A program made the translations under genes and the position numbers. DNA of 30,594 nt from Candidatus Hadersleviella danica. GTDB taxonomy: Bacteria; Chloroflexota; Anaerolineae; Promineifilales; Promineifilaceae. Shown piece by piece: positions 15,399-23,832 of the stretch. Every line of letters starts with the position of its first letter. Positions within the stretch are counted from its first letter, which is position 1. The stretch lies in NCBI GenBank assembly GCA_016711405.1, contig JADJSZ010000072.1:1-30594 (forward strand). Direction: 5' to 3'. The notes under the pieces were generated by a model. The model had not been told where the DNA came from and ran no database searches. It saw only the letters and a list, made by a program, of their open reading frames with translations.

Positions 15399-16499
15399 AT
15401 GGCAAGTGTAACTTATAAAAACGTCGTTAAACGATATGGCGATATGACCGTCATCAAAGACCTAAGTATGGAAATCAAGGACAAAGAGTTCGTGGTTTTT
15501 GTGGGGCCTTCTGGGTGCGGAAAATCTACCAGCTTGCGGATGTTAGCAGGGTTGGAAGAGATTAGTGGCGGCGAAATTTGGATTGGTGACCGCAAAGTCA
15601 ACGATGTTCCCCCCAAAGACCGGGACATCGCCATGGTTTTCCAATCTTACGCGCTCTACCCCCACATGAGCGTGTACGACAATATGGCCTTTGGTCTCAA
15701 ACTCCGCAAAGTGCGCAAGGATGAGATTGACCGCCGGGTGAAAGAAGCGGCCGAAATCCTCGGCTTGGTCGAATACCTTGACCGCAAGCCCAAAGCACTC
15801 TCTGGTGGTCAACGCCAACGCGTCGCCGTCGGCCGTGCCATCGTCCGCGAACCAGCCGTCTTTTTGATGGACGAGCCATTATCCAACTTGGATGCCAAAC
15901 TACGCGTGACTGCCCGCGCCGAAATCTCCAAGCTCCACAAACGGCTCCAAACCACCTTCGTCTATGTGACCCACGACCAAGTGGAAGCCATGACGATGGG
16001 CGACCGCATCGCCGTCCTGAATGCTGGCGACCTGATGCAAATTGACAGCCCCCGCAACCTGTACGAATACCCCGACAACATTTTCGTGGCTGGCTTCATT
16101 GGTAGCCCGAGCATGAACTTCTTCGATGCCACCTTGGTGGGCGAAGAAGGCAAGTTGTTTGTGGATACGGGTAGCTTCCGGGTGCATGTGCCCGACGGCC
16201 GTAAAGCCCCCTACCAAAATTACGTCGGCAAACAAGTTGTTTTCGGCATCCGCCCCGAGCATATCCACGGTGCCCAATTCGCTCCCCCCAGCATCAACCC
16301 CTCCCCCATCACGGGCACTGTTGATGTGGTTGAGTTGTTAGGGCACGAATTGCACACCTACGTTTCCTCGGGCAAAAGCAGTTTTGTGGCTACCATTGAC
16401 ACTCGTGTTGCCCCCTCCATTGGGAGCAAGATTGATTTGGTGATAGACATGGACAACATGCACTTGTTCGACAAGAACAGCGAAAAAGCGATTCGCTAA
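15399..16499 (+). CDS. Sugar ABC transporter ATPase (UgpC/MalK/MsmX type)
   Basis: The ATP-hydrolysing subunit of a carbohydrate importer, 366 residues. Seen: Walker A GPSGCGKS (36-43), Q-loop FQSYALYPHMSVYDN, signature LSGGQRQRVAVGRA (134-147), Walker B VFLMDEPLSNLD (154-165), switch His192 in VTHDQVEAMT, and the C-terminal TOBE/OB region with GIRPEHI and PITGTVDVVELLGHE, which is typical of the MalK group. All catalytic residues are intact. The start is set by AAGGAGAGG eight bases before the ATG. No permease or binding-protein gene is near; the gene has its own promoter (15264) and terminator (16523), so it is likely a shared ATPase serving several sugar importers, as MsmX does in Bacillus. 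Confidence 0.94.
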   Translation: MASVTYKNVVKRYGDMTVIKDLSMEIKDKEFVVFVGPSGCGKSTSLRMLAGLEEISGGEIWIGDRKVNDVPPKDRDIAMVFQSYALYPHMSVYDNMAFGLKLRKVRKDEIDRRVKEAAEILGLVEYLDRKPKALSGGQRQRVAVGRAIVREPAVFLMDEPLSNLDAKLRVTARAEISKLHKRLQTTFVYVTHDQVEAMTMGDRIAVLNAGDLMQIDSPRNLYEYPDNIFVAGFIGSPSMNFFDATLVGEEGKLFVDTGSFRVHVPDGRKAPYQNYVGKQVVFGIRPEHIHGAQFAPPSINPSPITGTVDVVELLGHELHTYVSSGKSSFVATIDTRVAPSIGSKIDLVIDMDNMHLFDKNSEKAIR

Positions 16500-16522
16500 C
16501 TCCGATTGTTTTCTTTTGTAAC

Positions 16523-16553
16523 AAAAAGCCACTGCCCAAAGCAGTGGCTTTTT
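16523..16553 (+). terminator. Rho-independent terminator of the ABC ATPase gene
   Basis: AAAAAGCCACTGC (16523-16535), loop CCAAA, GCAGTGGCTTTTT (16541-16553) plus one more T: a perfect 13-bp hairpin ending in a T-run, 24 bases after the stop codon. Confidence 0.93.
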
Positions 16554-16620
16554 TGTTGCTTAAAACGTACCTTCTCCAGAATTCGGGTTGCGAACTGGGT
16601 TCCCCCCCAGCGAGATGAAC

Positions 16621-16648
16621 GTCGTGGCGCAACATATTGCGCCACGAC
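16621..16648. repeat. Perfect 12-bp palindrome GTCGTGGCGCAA
   Basis: 16621-16632 pairs with 16637-16648 around CATA. There is no T-run, so it is either the terminator of the opposing patatin gene (25 bases from its stop) or a protein-binding site. It is unlike the word-repeat families. Confidence 0.55.
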
Positions 16649-16672
16649 TTATGGGGAAGATACAGCTAATCT

Positions 16673-17716
16673 TTAGGAGCTTTGCCCACCTTCTACAATG
16701 CGCCCAGCGGCCGACCATGCCCGTTTGGCATCTTCATACCCCATCTCGTACATGCGCTCGTGCCCCTCGAGCGTGTAGCTCACTATTTGCTCGGCTGGAA
16801 TGGGCTGGCTCGGTGCAAAAATGACAGGGTCGGGAATAATCCGCAAATCCTGCTCGAACACATCGGGAATGCCATCCTGATTCAAATCGGCGTAGCGTTC
16901 GGCCGCGCCTTCCTGTGCAATTTGCTGGCGAACTTCGGCCAACATCGTTTGCAGGCGGGCGTTTTGGATTTTTAACTTCACATACTCATTGACACGGCGG
17001 AACATCTTTAGGTCGGCCCGGAACGAGGCCAATAAGGCCCAATCGAGGGCGAGGCTGGCCGCTTGTAAGATGTTTTCAGGGAGGGGCACGGCCGTTTGCT
17101 GGCTCTCCCCCCACGGAGTCATCAACACCACCACAATATCTTCCGCCCCCGCATCTATGGCCGCGCCCAAGGGCGTGTTAGAAACTGTCGCGCCATCCCA
17201 AAATACGTGCCCATCCAGTTTGGTGGCAGGGTAGATGAGCGGAATGGAGCAACTGGCGATGATGTGGTCAATCGTCAGGGGGGCAATTTGGGTTTGGCTG
17301 GGGAAGATATCGGGGCTGTTGCCGTAGACAAAGAGCTTGCCTGTGTCTACTTCGGTGGCTGTCAGGCGCAAATGCACGCGTGCCTCGGCCGAATTAATGC
17401 GGCCGAAGTCGAGCCACCCATCCTCCATTAAGGTTTCCCGCAGAGGGGCGGTATCCAACAAAAAGTGGTTTTTGAGCGGGTTGAGGTTGGGTTTTTGGAC
17501 ATGCTCCGTTCGCAACCGCCGCCACAAAGCCCACAACGATTGGGCGGAGTGGCCAGAGGCCAAGGCGGCCCCGTTGACTGCGCCAATGGATGTGCCCACG
17601 ACGACATCGGGGAACCATTCGTGTTCATGTAAAAAGCGCAGTGCGCCCACATGGTAAGCCCCACGGCCGCCCCCCCCCGATAACACCAATGCCCGCTTGC
17701 GATTTTTAGGTAACAT
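16673..17716 (-). CDS. Patatin-like phospholipase with a Ca-binding motif
   Basis: A 347-residue lipid acyl hydrolase of the patatin family. Seen: oxyanion motif SGGGGRGAYHVG (13-24), nucleophile Ser43 in GTSIG (41-45) and the catalytic Asp174 in WDGATVSNTPLG, so the Ser-Asp dyad is intact. There is no signal peptide. Unusual: near the C-terminus, residues 275-290 (RYADLNQDGIPDVFEQ) form one dockerin/TSP3-like Ca-binding loop, DxNxDGxxDxxE, not part of a normal patatin domain. The start is the ATG at 17716, preceded by AGAGGC; upstream in-frame codons come from the GTTACAAGTT repeat. It is the last gene of the minus-strand glycan cluster, 109 bases after the GT4 gene, with a hairpin between, so it may be expressed separately. 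Confidence 0.9.
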   Translation of the reverse strand: MLPKNRKRALVLSGGGGRGAYHVGALRFLHEHEWFPDVVVGTSIGAVNGAALASGHSAQSLWALWRRLRTEHVQKPNLNPLKNHFLLDTAPLRETLMEDGWLDFGRINSAEARVHLRLTATEVDTGKLFVYGNSPDIFPSQTQIAPLTIDHIIASCSIPLIYPATKLDGHVFWDGATVSNTPLGAAIDAGAEDIVVVLMTPWGESQQTAVPLPENILQAASLALDWALLASFRADLKMFRRVNEYVKLKIQNARLQTMLAEVRQQIAQEGAAERYADLNQDGIPDVFEQDLRIIPDPVIFAPSQPIPAEQIVSYTLEGHERMYEMGYEDAKRAWSAAGRIVEGGQSS

Positions 17717-17737
17717 AAAAGCCTCTATTAGGTGCAG

Positions 17738-17777
17738 GTTACAAGTTACAAGTTGTTTATCACCTGTAACTTGTAAC
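17738..17777. repeat. GTTACAAGTTACA hairpin
   Basis: Perfect 13-bp stem, 17738-17750 with 17765-17777, 14-base loop; one more AAGTTACAAGTC copy at 17811-17821. It lies between the GT4 and patatin genes. Same word as 290-334. Confidence 0.7.
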
Positions 17778-17825
17778 AAAATTGCTGGCGAAAAATGAAA
17801 GACACAAACCAAGTTACAAGTCGCC

Positions 17826-18998
17826 TCACAGCATTTCAAATAAGGCGCGGTACTTGGCCAAAATGATGTCCCAGTTGTAGTTGGCCTGAACGAAGGCACG
17901 GCCGTTTTCGCCCAACCCCTTGGCCGTGCGGGGATGGCGTTGCAGGTAATCTAGCGCGGCCGCAAACTCTCGCTTCTCGTAGTAATATAGCCCTCCTTGG
18001 CTTCGGCGGCACTGCTCTTTGAGAACTTGGCAGTTGCCATTGACCAACATCGGTTTGCCCATCAGCCACGCCTCGAGGGCAATCATGGACAGGCTTTCGT
18101 AGAGCGAGGGCATAATGACCACTTCGGCCGCGCCAATTGCATCAAACTTGTCTTGTTCGGTGATAAAACCAAGGGTGTGGATGGCGGGGTGGGTGGGCAC
18201 GGCAATGTCGGCCCGGCCTGCCAGAACGAGGGGCAAGGGGTGGGCGGCCGTGTCATGGTAAGCCCGAAAATCATCTAAGAGGGAGGGCACATTTTTAGCG
18301 GCCGTGACGCGGCCGACATAGAGCGCAAACGGCCCCGTTATCCCAAATTTCGCCCGAAAGCGGGCGGGGTCGGGCGGGTCGGGCGGTGGGTCTATGCCAA
18401 TCCCCACGATAATACTGGGCACGGTGGTCTCGGTTATTTGGCGCACCAACTGTTGTTCGGTGGTGGTGTTGTAGGCCAGCAGGCGGGGTTGATGAAACAG
18501 CGGCCGAAAAATGGGCATGGCCAAGAATGGGTCTTCGTGTGCTGTAGGAACCAATATCGCCTTATCGGCCACGAGGGGCAAGCCATAAAAAGCGGGGGCG
18601 TAGTGATAGGTGATGAAGATGAAGCCATCGTACTGGTCGCGCCCTGCTTGAATAGCGGCGAGGAGCGCGGCCGAATTGGGCCCTTGGCGGCTCATCCACG
18701 CTTGCTCATCGGCCAAGGTGTGTGGGCTGGTCAAGAGCAAGCCCGTCTCTTTTTGCTCGCGCACCCAATTGCGCGGTGCGTCGGTGGCATAGCGATGCAC
18801 CTGCACCCCGTTGAGCGTTGTTTGCCCCGCTGGGTAATGGTTTTCCCATGTGGTGTAATCGAGGGCGCAGGTGGTGAGGATGGTGACAGCGGCCGTGCCG
18901 CTGGCCTGTAGTTTTTCCGCCAACCAGCGGGCGTGTAGCTCGGCGCCACCGTTCACTTCTTCGCCGTAGCGTTGGACAACAAGGGCAATTTTGGGCAT
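17826..18998 (-). CDS. GT4-family glycosyltransferase (paralogue of 23833-25035)
   Basis: A 390-residue GT-B enzyme. Seen: MPKIALVVQRYGEEVNGGAE at the N-terminus, where NGGAE is the acceptor-side glycine motif; LYVGRVTAAKNVPSLLDDF at the start of the donor domain; and PSLYESLSMIALEAWLMGKP, the EX7E nucleotide-sugar motif, then VNGNCQVLKEQ. The C-terminal part (GGLYYYEKREFAAALDYL, ENGRAFVQANYNWDIILAKY) closely matches the enzyme at 23833-25035, so the two are duplicates that likely use similar donors. The ATG at 18998 fits the family start better than one ten codons upstream. It lies downstream of the GT39-like gene with a 138-base gap carrying a hairpin. The sugar and acceptor cannot be deduced. 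Confidence 0.9.
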   Translation of the reverse strand: MPKIALVVQRYGEEVNGGAELHARWLAEKLQASGTAAVTILTTCALDYTTWENHYPAGQTTLNGVQVHRYATDAPRNWVREQKETGLLLTSPHTLADEQAWMSRQGPNSAALLAAIQAGRDQYDGFIFITYHYAPAFYGLPLVADKAILVPTAHEDPFLAMPIFRPLFHQPRLLAYNTTTEQQLVRQITETTVPSIIVGIGIDPPPDPPDPARFRAKFGITGPFALYVGRVTAAKNVPSLLDDFRAYHDTAAHPLPLVLAGRADIAVPTHPAIHTLGFITEQDKFDAIGAAEVVIMPSLYESLSMIALEAWLMGKPMLVNGNCQVLKEQCRRSQGGLYYYEKREFAAALDYLQRHPRTAKGLGENGRAFVQANYNWDIILAKYRALFEML

Positions 18999-19042
18999 CT
19001 TAGGTCGTTGCAGAAAAATAGTCATCCAAATAGTTAAAACGA

Positions 19043-19091
19043 GACACGAATTCCACGAATTTCACGAAATAGATTCGAGAAAATTCGTGTC
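19043..19091. repeat. GACACGAATT hairpin
   Basis: A 10-bp stem, 19043-19052 with 19082-19091, around CACGAATTTCACGAA words. It lies between the GT39-like and GT4 genes. Related AATTCGTGTGATTCG words occur at 29326-29340. Confidence 0.6.
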
Positions 19092-19136
19092 AAAAAGCAT
19101 TCACCCATCAGAACAGTTAAATTTTGGGCATGGCCC

Positions 19137-21021
19137 TTATTGGATAAGGGGAATCACTTCTAATTGTTCCACGATGAGTTCCCCTTCCCCATCGTACTGA
19201 ATGTAAAGTTGGAAAACAGGTTCCTCGCGGTAATTAATCTCATGCAGGGCAGGGATTTGGAAGGTGTGTTCCCACACCAATGGTTGCAGAGAGGGTGTAA
19301 AGGGTAAAAAGTCCTCTTCCCAGACGATTACCGTATCAAACACAATGCGCCACTTGGCACTGGGGCTGGTGGCACGATGTTGGTAGGCTAATTTTAGGTG
19401 ATAAGGGGTGTTTGGGACGAGGGGAATGTAGGGGCCGTGGGTAAGTAGGCCACTCTCTCCTGTGGAGGCGATGCGCGTTTGGCCGATGATTTGCCCTGTT
19501 TGGCTCGGTAGCTCATGGGCGGGCAGGATGATAGGTTGAATCGGCCGTGGGGGGAGGAAGAGCAGGCCAACGGCCGCCAAGCCCATCAAACCCCAGATGG
19601 CATCTGGCTTGCGCCAACGGCCGTGCCACAAAACCCCACTTCCCGCACCTACCAAGGCAAGGCTTAACAACAAGGCTACCCAGTTGGGGTAGTGGCTGGC
19701 AAATTGGGCGACATCGGCAAAGGAGGGGAGGCGTTGCAGTTGGGCAATATCAAAGGCGAACCAATGGCGGTATAAATTTTCTCTGGCCCAAATGGGTTGG
19801 GTTCCAAGGCGGTAGTTGTAAAGGTAGTTATTGTGGGTGACCCATGTATGGGCGAAGAGGGTTTGCAGGGCAAGGCTGGCGGCACTGGCGAGGAGCAAAA
19901 ACGGCCGCCCCCACGGCCGTTGGGCGAGCAGAGCAAAGGTGTGCGCCAGCGGCAAAAACCACAACCCCACGGCCGCCCAGCCAAATCTTCCCCAAAAGGA
20001 AAAGCCGCCATACACATTCCAATGCATCGCATTGGGCACTGTCAGGGCAAGGTAGAGCAACATCAGCAAGAGCGTTTCTCGCTTGTGATGTGCCCACAGA
20101 GTGCCCACCCCTAACAAGCTCAGCCAAACAAAGGGGTGCTGTAGCAAAAGCCCGTGCTGAACATCCCACAAAGGCCACCCCAAACCATGCTCATCTGGCG
20201 CGCGCCTCCCAGCAAATCTTCTGGGGTATATGGCCCTAGCGCATGGCCAAAGGCGCGTAGGTTATAGCTGGCCAATAAGGCAAGGGAGAGGGTGTTGAGG
20301 AGTAAGAACGGCAATAGGGGTTGGAGTTGCGGCCGTTTGCGCGAGGCATCCCAACAAGTGGCCATAAAAAAAGAGCCAAAATAAGGGCGGGAGCCAATAA
20401 ACGCACATGGAGCCAAGGCAAAAAGGCGGTTTCTAGGCTAAAGAGGAGGATGGCGGGCAGGGATAACGGCCGTTTTCCGTTCTCATTGGGGTAGAGGAGC
20501 CAGACAGCATGTAAAATGAGCCACCCCGCCAGCAAGTCGGGGTAAATTTGGGAGCTACCCGCCAAAAAGGGCAAGCCGAAGGTAAATGTGACGGCCGCCA
20601 CCAACGCCCATTTTGCCGAACCACAAATTTGCCGTGCCATGTGATAGCAGAGATGGGTGAAAAGGGCTGTCAGCCCGAAGGCCAAAGCCATCTTGCTCCC
20701 CCAAATGCCCCCCAACGCATAGGGCACAATCAGCAGTAACCCAAGGCCACGGCCGTGCAGGCTCGCCCCGTTGATGCTGTGCATATTGACCAGAGAGTAG
20801 GGCACGGCTTGTGTAACGAGGTTGGTCGCTTGTTGGTTGTTGGTCAGCCAAACATCCCCATCGCTCAAGATGGATTCGGTGATGAGCAAATAGTGGGGTT
20901 CATCACCTGTAATGAGGTAGTAATTGTGGGTTTGGAAGAAGACGGCCGTGGCCAAAGCGAAAAGGGCTGGCCCAAAAAGCAAACTGTGGTGGCCTAACTT
21001 GGACAGAAAAGATTTGCTCAT
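19137..21021 (-). CDS. Polytopic membrane protein, GT39/ArnT-like (two frameshifts)
   Basis: A large membrane protein, probably a lipid-linked-sugar glycosyltransferase. Seen: an N-terminal helix, then TGDEPHYLLITESILSDGD in the first outer loop; acidic residues there are the catalytic hallmark of GT39/ArnT-like enzymes. About ten more hydrophobic helices follow, then a soluble C-terminal domain of about 150 residues (THGPYIPLVPNTPYHLKLAY onward) that looks like a beta-sandwich. Breaks: one base missing in the A-run 20366-20372, a second near 20185-20205; with both restored, 628 residues. The ATG at 21021 begins the first helix. It sits 51 bases after the GT4 gene at 21073. The polyprenol-phosphate mannosyltransferase at 1216 could make its donor. 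The exact family is uncertain. Confidence 0.75.
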
Positions 21022-21072
21022 TTGCACAGAGGAGGGCGATAAAACGACAGCTTTGCGGCGAGCCACCTGCCC

Positions 21073-22173
21073 CTAAATGGTGGGGGGTAATTGGGGGTGG
21101 TGGAAGATTTTTTGGAGCGTGGCCAGCATTTGCGCCTCAAGCGCAGGAGTGGTGAACTGGATGGCGCGGGTGCGTGCGGCCGTTTGCAATTGCGCGTAGG
21201 CGGCCGTGTCATCCAGCAAACGGCAAATCTCGGAAGCGGCCGTTTGCGGTTGGTGCTTGTCTATCACCACGGCCGCTTCCCCACCCACCGCGGGCAGGGG
21301 GGGGATGTGATGCACGACAGGTGGAACCCCAAAATACATCGCCTCCACCAAGGGCACACAAAAACTCTCCCATTCCGATGTGACCAGCAAAAAGCGGGCA
21401 TGGCGGAAAATTTGAGCCAACAATTTGGGATTGTTTTCTTGCCCCAACAGCAAGACTCGGTTGGTGAGTTGGTTCTTTTGGATGGCTCGCTCAATTTGCG
21501 CTTCGTAGCGGTTGGAGAGGGCGGCCGAGCCAACCAGCACCAGCACCGTATCAGGGCGTTGGCGATGAACGGCCGCGAAAATCTCGATGAGTGCCAAAAT
21601 ATCTTTTTGGGGCACGAGCCGCCCCACAAACAACAGGTATTCGAGTTGCCCCAGCAAGCCGTCTAATCGTTCGGGCGGCGGTTCGGCCGTGCCAAACCGC
21701 TCCAAATCCACCACCAACGGCAATTTGTGAATGCGCGATTCGGCGAACCCCTGTTTGATGAGTTCCTGCGCCGCATAATCGGAATGAACGACATTGGCCG
21801 CAAAAGTCTTGGCCAAATGGGGGAGCATATCCAGCCCCCTCTGGCACAAATCCTCGAGGTAGGGGTTTAGCCCAGTGAACAAGCGGGGCGGGGAGATGCC
21901 GTGAAAATCCATCACCTTGACATCGGGGCTGGCTTGGGCAATGGCGATGTTGTCGGCGTAAATCGAATAGTGGAACCACAAAATATCCTGCCCTGTTGGT
22001 TGATATAAACGGGAGGGCAAGGCGGTTTCCGCATAACCAGCTGTCACGGCATCCGCAAACAGGCGCACGCGCACCCCCCACCGGCGCAAAATGGCGGTTT
22101 GGGTGAGGATGTAGTTGCCAATTGCGTCGCCGGGGGCGAGCGTGGCGGTCATGATGTTGACGGTTAGAGACAT
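21073..22173 (-). CDS. GT4-family glycosyltransferase
   Basis: A 366-residue GT-B enzyme. Seen: APGDAIGNYI near the N-terminus, ILWFHYSIYADNI, KVMDFHGI, then LPLVVDLERF and YLLFVGRLVPQKDILALIEI opening the donor domain, VLVLVGSAA, and SEWESFCVPLVEAMYFGVPP with the EX7E signature. The N-terminal half (no GGxE motif, a long HYSIYAD block) differs from its neighbours, so the acceptor probably differs too. The ATG at 22173 is 5 bases from the stop of the next upstream gene, so the two are translationally close and surely co-transcribed. Upstream codons belong to the preceding gene's shadow. The sugar is unknown. Confidence 0.9.
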   Translation of the reverse strand: MSLTVNIMTATLAPGDAIGNYILTQTAILRRWGVRVRLFADAVTAGYAETALPSRLYQPTGQDILWFHYSIYADNIAIAQASPDVKVMDFHGISPPRLFTGLNPYLEDLCQRGLDMLPHLAKTFAANVVHSDYAAQELIKQGFAESRIHKLPLVVDLERFGTAEPPPERLDGLLGQLEYLLFVGRLVPQKDILALIEIFAAVHRQRPDTVLVLVGSAALSNRYEAQIERAIQKNQLTNRVLLLGQENNPKLLAQIFRHARFLLVTSEWESFCVPLVEAMYFGVPPVVHHIPPLPAVGGEAAVVIDKHQPQTAASEICRLLDDTAAYAQLQTAARTRAIQFTTPALEAQMLATLQKIFHHPQLPPTI

Positions 22174-22178
22174 ACAGA

Positions 22179-23261
22179 CTAGAGACTGGGCTGGAAGAGC
22201 TGGGCGAGGGCTGTTTGGAACGCCGTTTGGGCGGCCGTTTCTGTGAAATTGGCCAGCCGCTGGCGTTGGCGGCCGATAATGCGCTCCCGCCACGCCCCAT
22301 CCGTTACCAATAAATCCACCACTTCGGCCAAGCGTTCATAATCTTTTTGGCCAAACAAAACGGCCGCATCCCCCAACACATCGGGGGTGCTGGCCGCATG
22401 ATAAGCCAAAACGGGCAAGCCGAGGTACATGCTCTCGATATAAGGCTTGCCAAACCCTTCATGTTCGCTCATGGAAACGTATAAATCGGCCGTGCGGTAA
22501 TAGGTGACGAGTTGCTGTTGGGAGACACGGCCGGGCATGGAAACGGCCGCTTTTAGCCCCAACACCTCCGCCAAATCCCACATCCATGTGGCGTAGCTTT
22601 CTAACCAATGGTCACCCACCAAATGCAGGCGGGCGGTGGGGGCGATGCGCCGATAATAGTAGAGCAGTTTGATTAAATCTTCTTGCTTTTTGTTGGCCGC
22701 AATACGGCCGACAAAGAGCAAATTTGGCCCTGTCTGGCGCAAATCGGCCGCTAACTCCTCATCTATGGGCAAATCGTACTCGGCCGTGGCAAAGGTAATG
22801 GGCACGACGGCCGCTTTTTTGTAGCCCAGTTCCGCCAGCTCGGCCGTGTTGTAGGGCGAATCGCCAATGGCAAAAATCGTACGCGGCCGTAGGGCGACGA
22901 GTTGTTCGCGCCCCAGCCGCATTTGCGCCGCCCAAAAGGGGTTGCTGTGTTCAAAAAAGTGGGCGGGGGTGATGTTGTGGTAAACCATGATGAGTTGGAC
23001 GGGCCAACTCATTACCGTTTCGGCCACCTCGGAGCCAATGCTGTGGTGGAAAATGACGTAGGGTGCGGCCGAGGTGGGGCGGTAACTGGCCAACGGCCGT
23101 ATTTCACGCGCCATGGTGGGGTGTATGTGCAATGCGTAAATGTCGGACAGATAGCCCATCTCGCGCAACCAACGCCGCATCAACAGCGCATGGTCGGTAA
23201 TGGCATCGTGCGGCACAGCCCCCACGAGGATTTGGTCAAGGGTTTTGGGGGGATTTGTCAT
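22179..23261 (-). CDS. GT4-family glycosyltransferase
   Basis: A 360-residue GT-B enzyme, or 367 if the upstream ATG at 23282 is used. Seen: DQILVGAVPHDAITDHALLM, YVIFHHSIGSEV, MVYHNITPAHFF (typical of GT4 enzymes acting on lipid-linked intermediates), NLLFVGRIAANKKQEDLIK, and SEHEGFGKPYIESMYLGLPV with the EX7E motif. The longer start would add MTNDKRP, which is encoded by the AATGACAAGCGACC repeat, so the ATG at 23261 is preferred. It is followed after 5 bases by the next GT4 gene. The upstream coiled-coil gene ends 63 bases before, within repeat words. Confidence 0.9.
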   Translation of the reverse strand: MTNPPKTLDQILVGAVPHDAITDHALLMRRWLREMGYLSDIYALHIHPTMAREIRPLASYRPTSAAPYVIFHHSIGSEVAETVMSWPVQLIMVYHNITPAHFFEHSNPFWAAQMRLGREQLVALRPRTIFAIGDSPYNTAELAELGYKKAAVVPITFATAEYDLPIDEELAADLRQTGPNLLFVGRIAANKKQEDLIKLLYYYRRIAPTARLHLVGDHWLESYATWMWDLAEVLGLKAAVSMPGRVSQQQLVTYYRTADLYVSMSEHEGFGKPYIESMYLGLPVLAYHAASTPDVLGDAAVLFGQKDYERLAEVVDLLVTDGAWRERIIGRQRQRLANFTETAAQTAFQTALAQLFQPSL

Positions 23262-23345
23262 TGGTCGCTTGTCATTGGTCATTTGTCACTTGTCATTTGC
23301 TCACTTAAACCAATGCCCCTTTGTTCATTGTTCATTGTTCTTTGC
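23256..23345. repeat. Word repeats GTCATTGGTC and GTTCATTGTTCATTG
   Basis: 23256-23300 holds near-tandem TTGTCATTGGTC/ATTTGTCACTTG words, inverse to those at 1181-1220. 23322-23345 holds TTGTTCATTGTTC words that encode the last residues (NNEQ-stop) of the coiled-coil protein. This is the gap between two minus-strand genes. Confidence 0.65.
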
Positions 23346-23786
23346 CTCTAGTTCGGCAAGGCGTTCTTGCTGTTGTTGCACCAAGGTTGTCAGTTCGTTG
23401 ATGGCTTGGACGAGGTGGCCATTGACGAGGATTTGGTGGGCGGCCGTGCGGTTGACATAAAACAGGACAAGACTATGCGCTTGTTGGCGCATAAGTGCCC
23501 ACAAACGGCCGAACAAAGGCATCCGCGTGGCGGGCGAACTGGCCAGCAAGGGTTCGGTGGGGGTTTGGGGGTAGAGGTTGTTGACTTGCCGCAAGTGGTG
23601 GTGCAAATTCATCGCTTGGGGCAAATGGGCGGGCAAGGGGGGCAGGGTTGCGGCCGAGCCATAGCTGGGGAAAAAGCGCACCCCACGGCCGTTTTGCCCC
23701 CGCCGGGCGGCGACCCGTTCGTCTACCACGGCCGTGATGTGGGCGACGGTTCGTTCGTTGTCGTGGAAAGAGAGGAAATCTGGCAT
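23325..23786 (-). CDS. Hypothetical coiled-coil protein of the glycan cluster
   Basis: Not recognised as a named family. Seen: 153 residues; N-terminal MPDFLSFHDNERTVAHITAVVDERV, a flexible middle, then an amphipathic LFGRLWALMRQQAHSLVLFYVN segment that could touch the membrane, and a C-terminal coiled coil (ELTTLVQQQQERLAELEAK). Similar short membrane-near coiled-coil stretches occur at the N-terminus of methyltransferases or glycosyltransferases in surface-glycan clusters, so it may anchor or organise these enzymes; this is inference. The ATG at 23786 follows a C/T-rich leader (CTTCCTCCCCTTCCCC) without a Shine-Dalgarno. The last residues come from a repeat. It lies between two GT4 genes on the same strand. 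Confidence 0.65.
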   Translation of the reverse strand: MPDFLSFHDNERTVAHITAVVDERVAARRGQNGRGVRFFPSYGSAATLPPLPAHLPQAMNLHHHLRQVNNLYPQTPTEPLLASSPATRMPLFGRLWALMRQQAHSLVLFYVNRTAAHQILVNGHLVQAINELTTLVQQQQERLAELEAKNNEQ

Positions 23787-23832
23787 GGGGAAGGGGAGGA
23801 AGGAGAATGCGGAATGGAGAATGGGGAAGGGC

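Noticed and set aside
16673..17899. Longer patatin reading with 61 extra N-terminal residues
   Set aside because: The extra codons cross the GTTACAAGTT hairpin, have no family match, and an AGAGG site supports the ATG at 17716.
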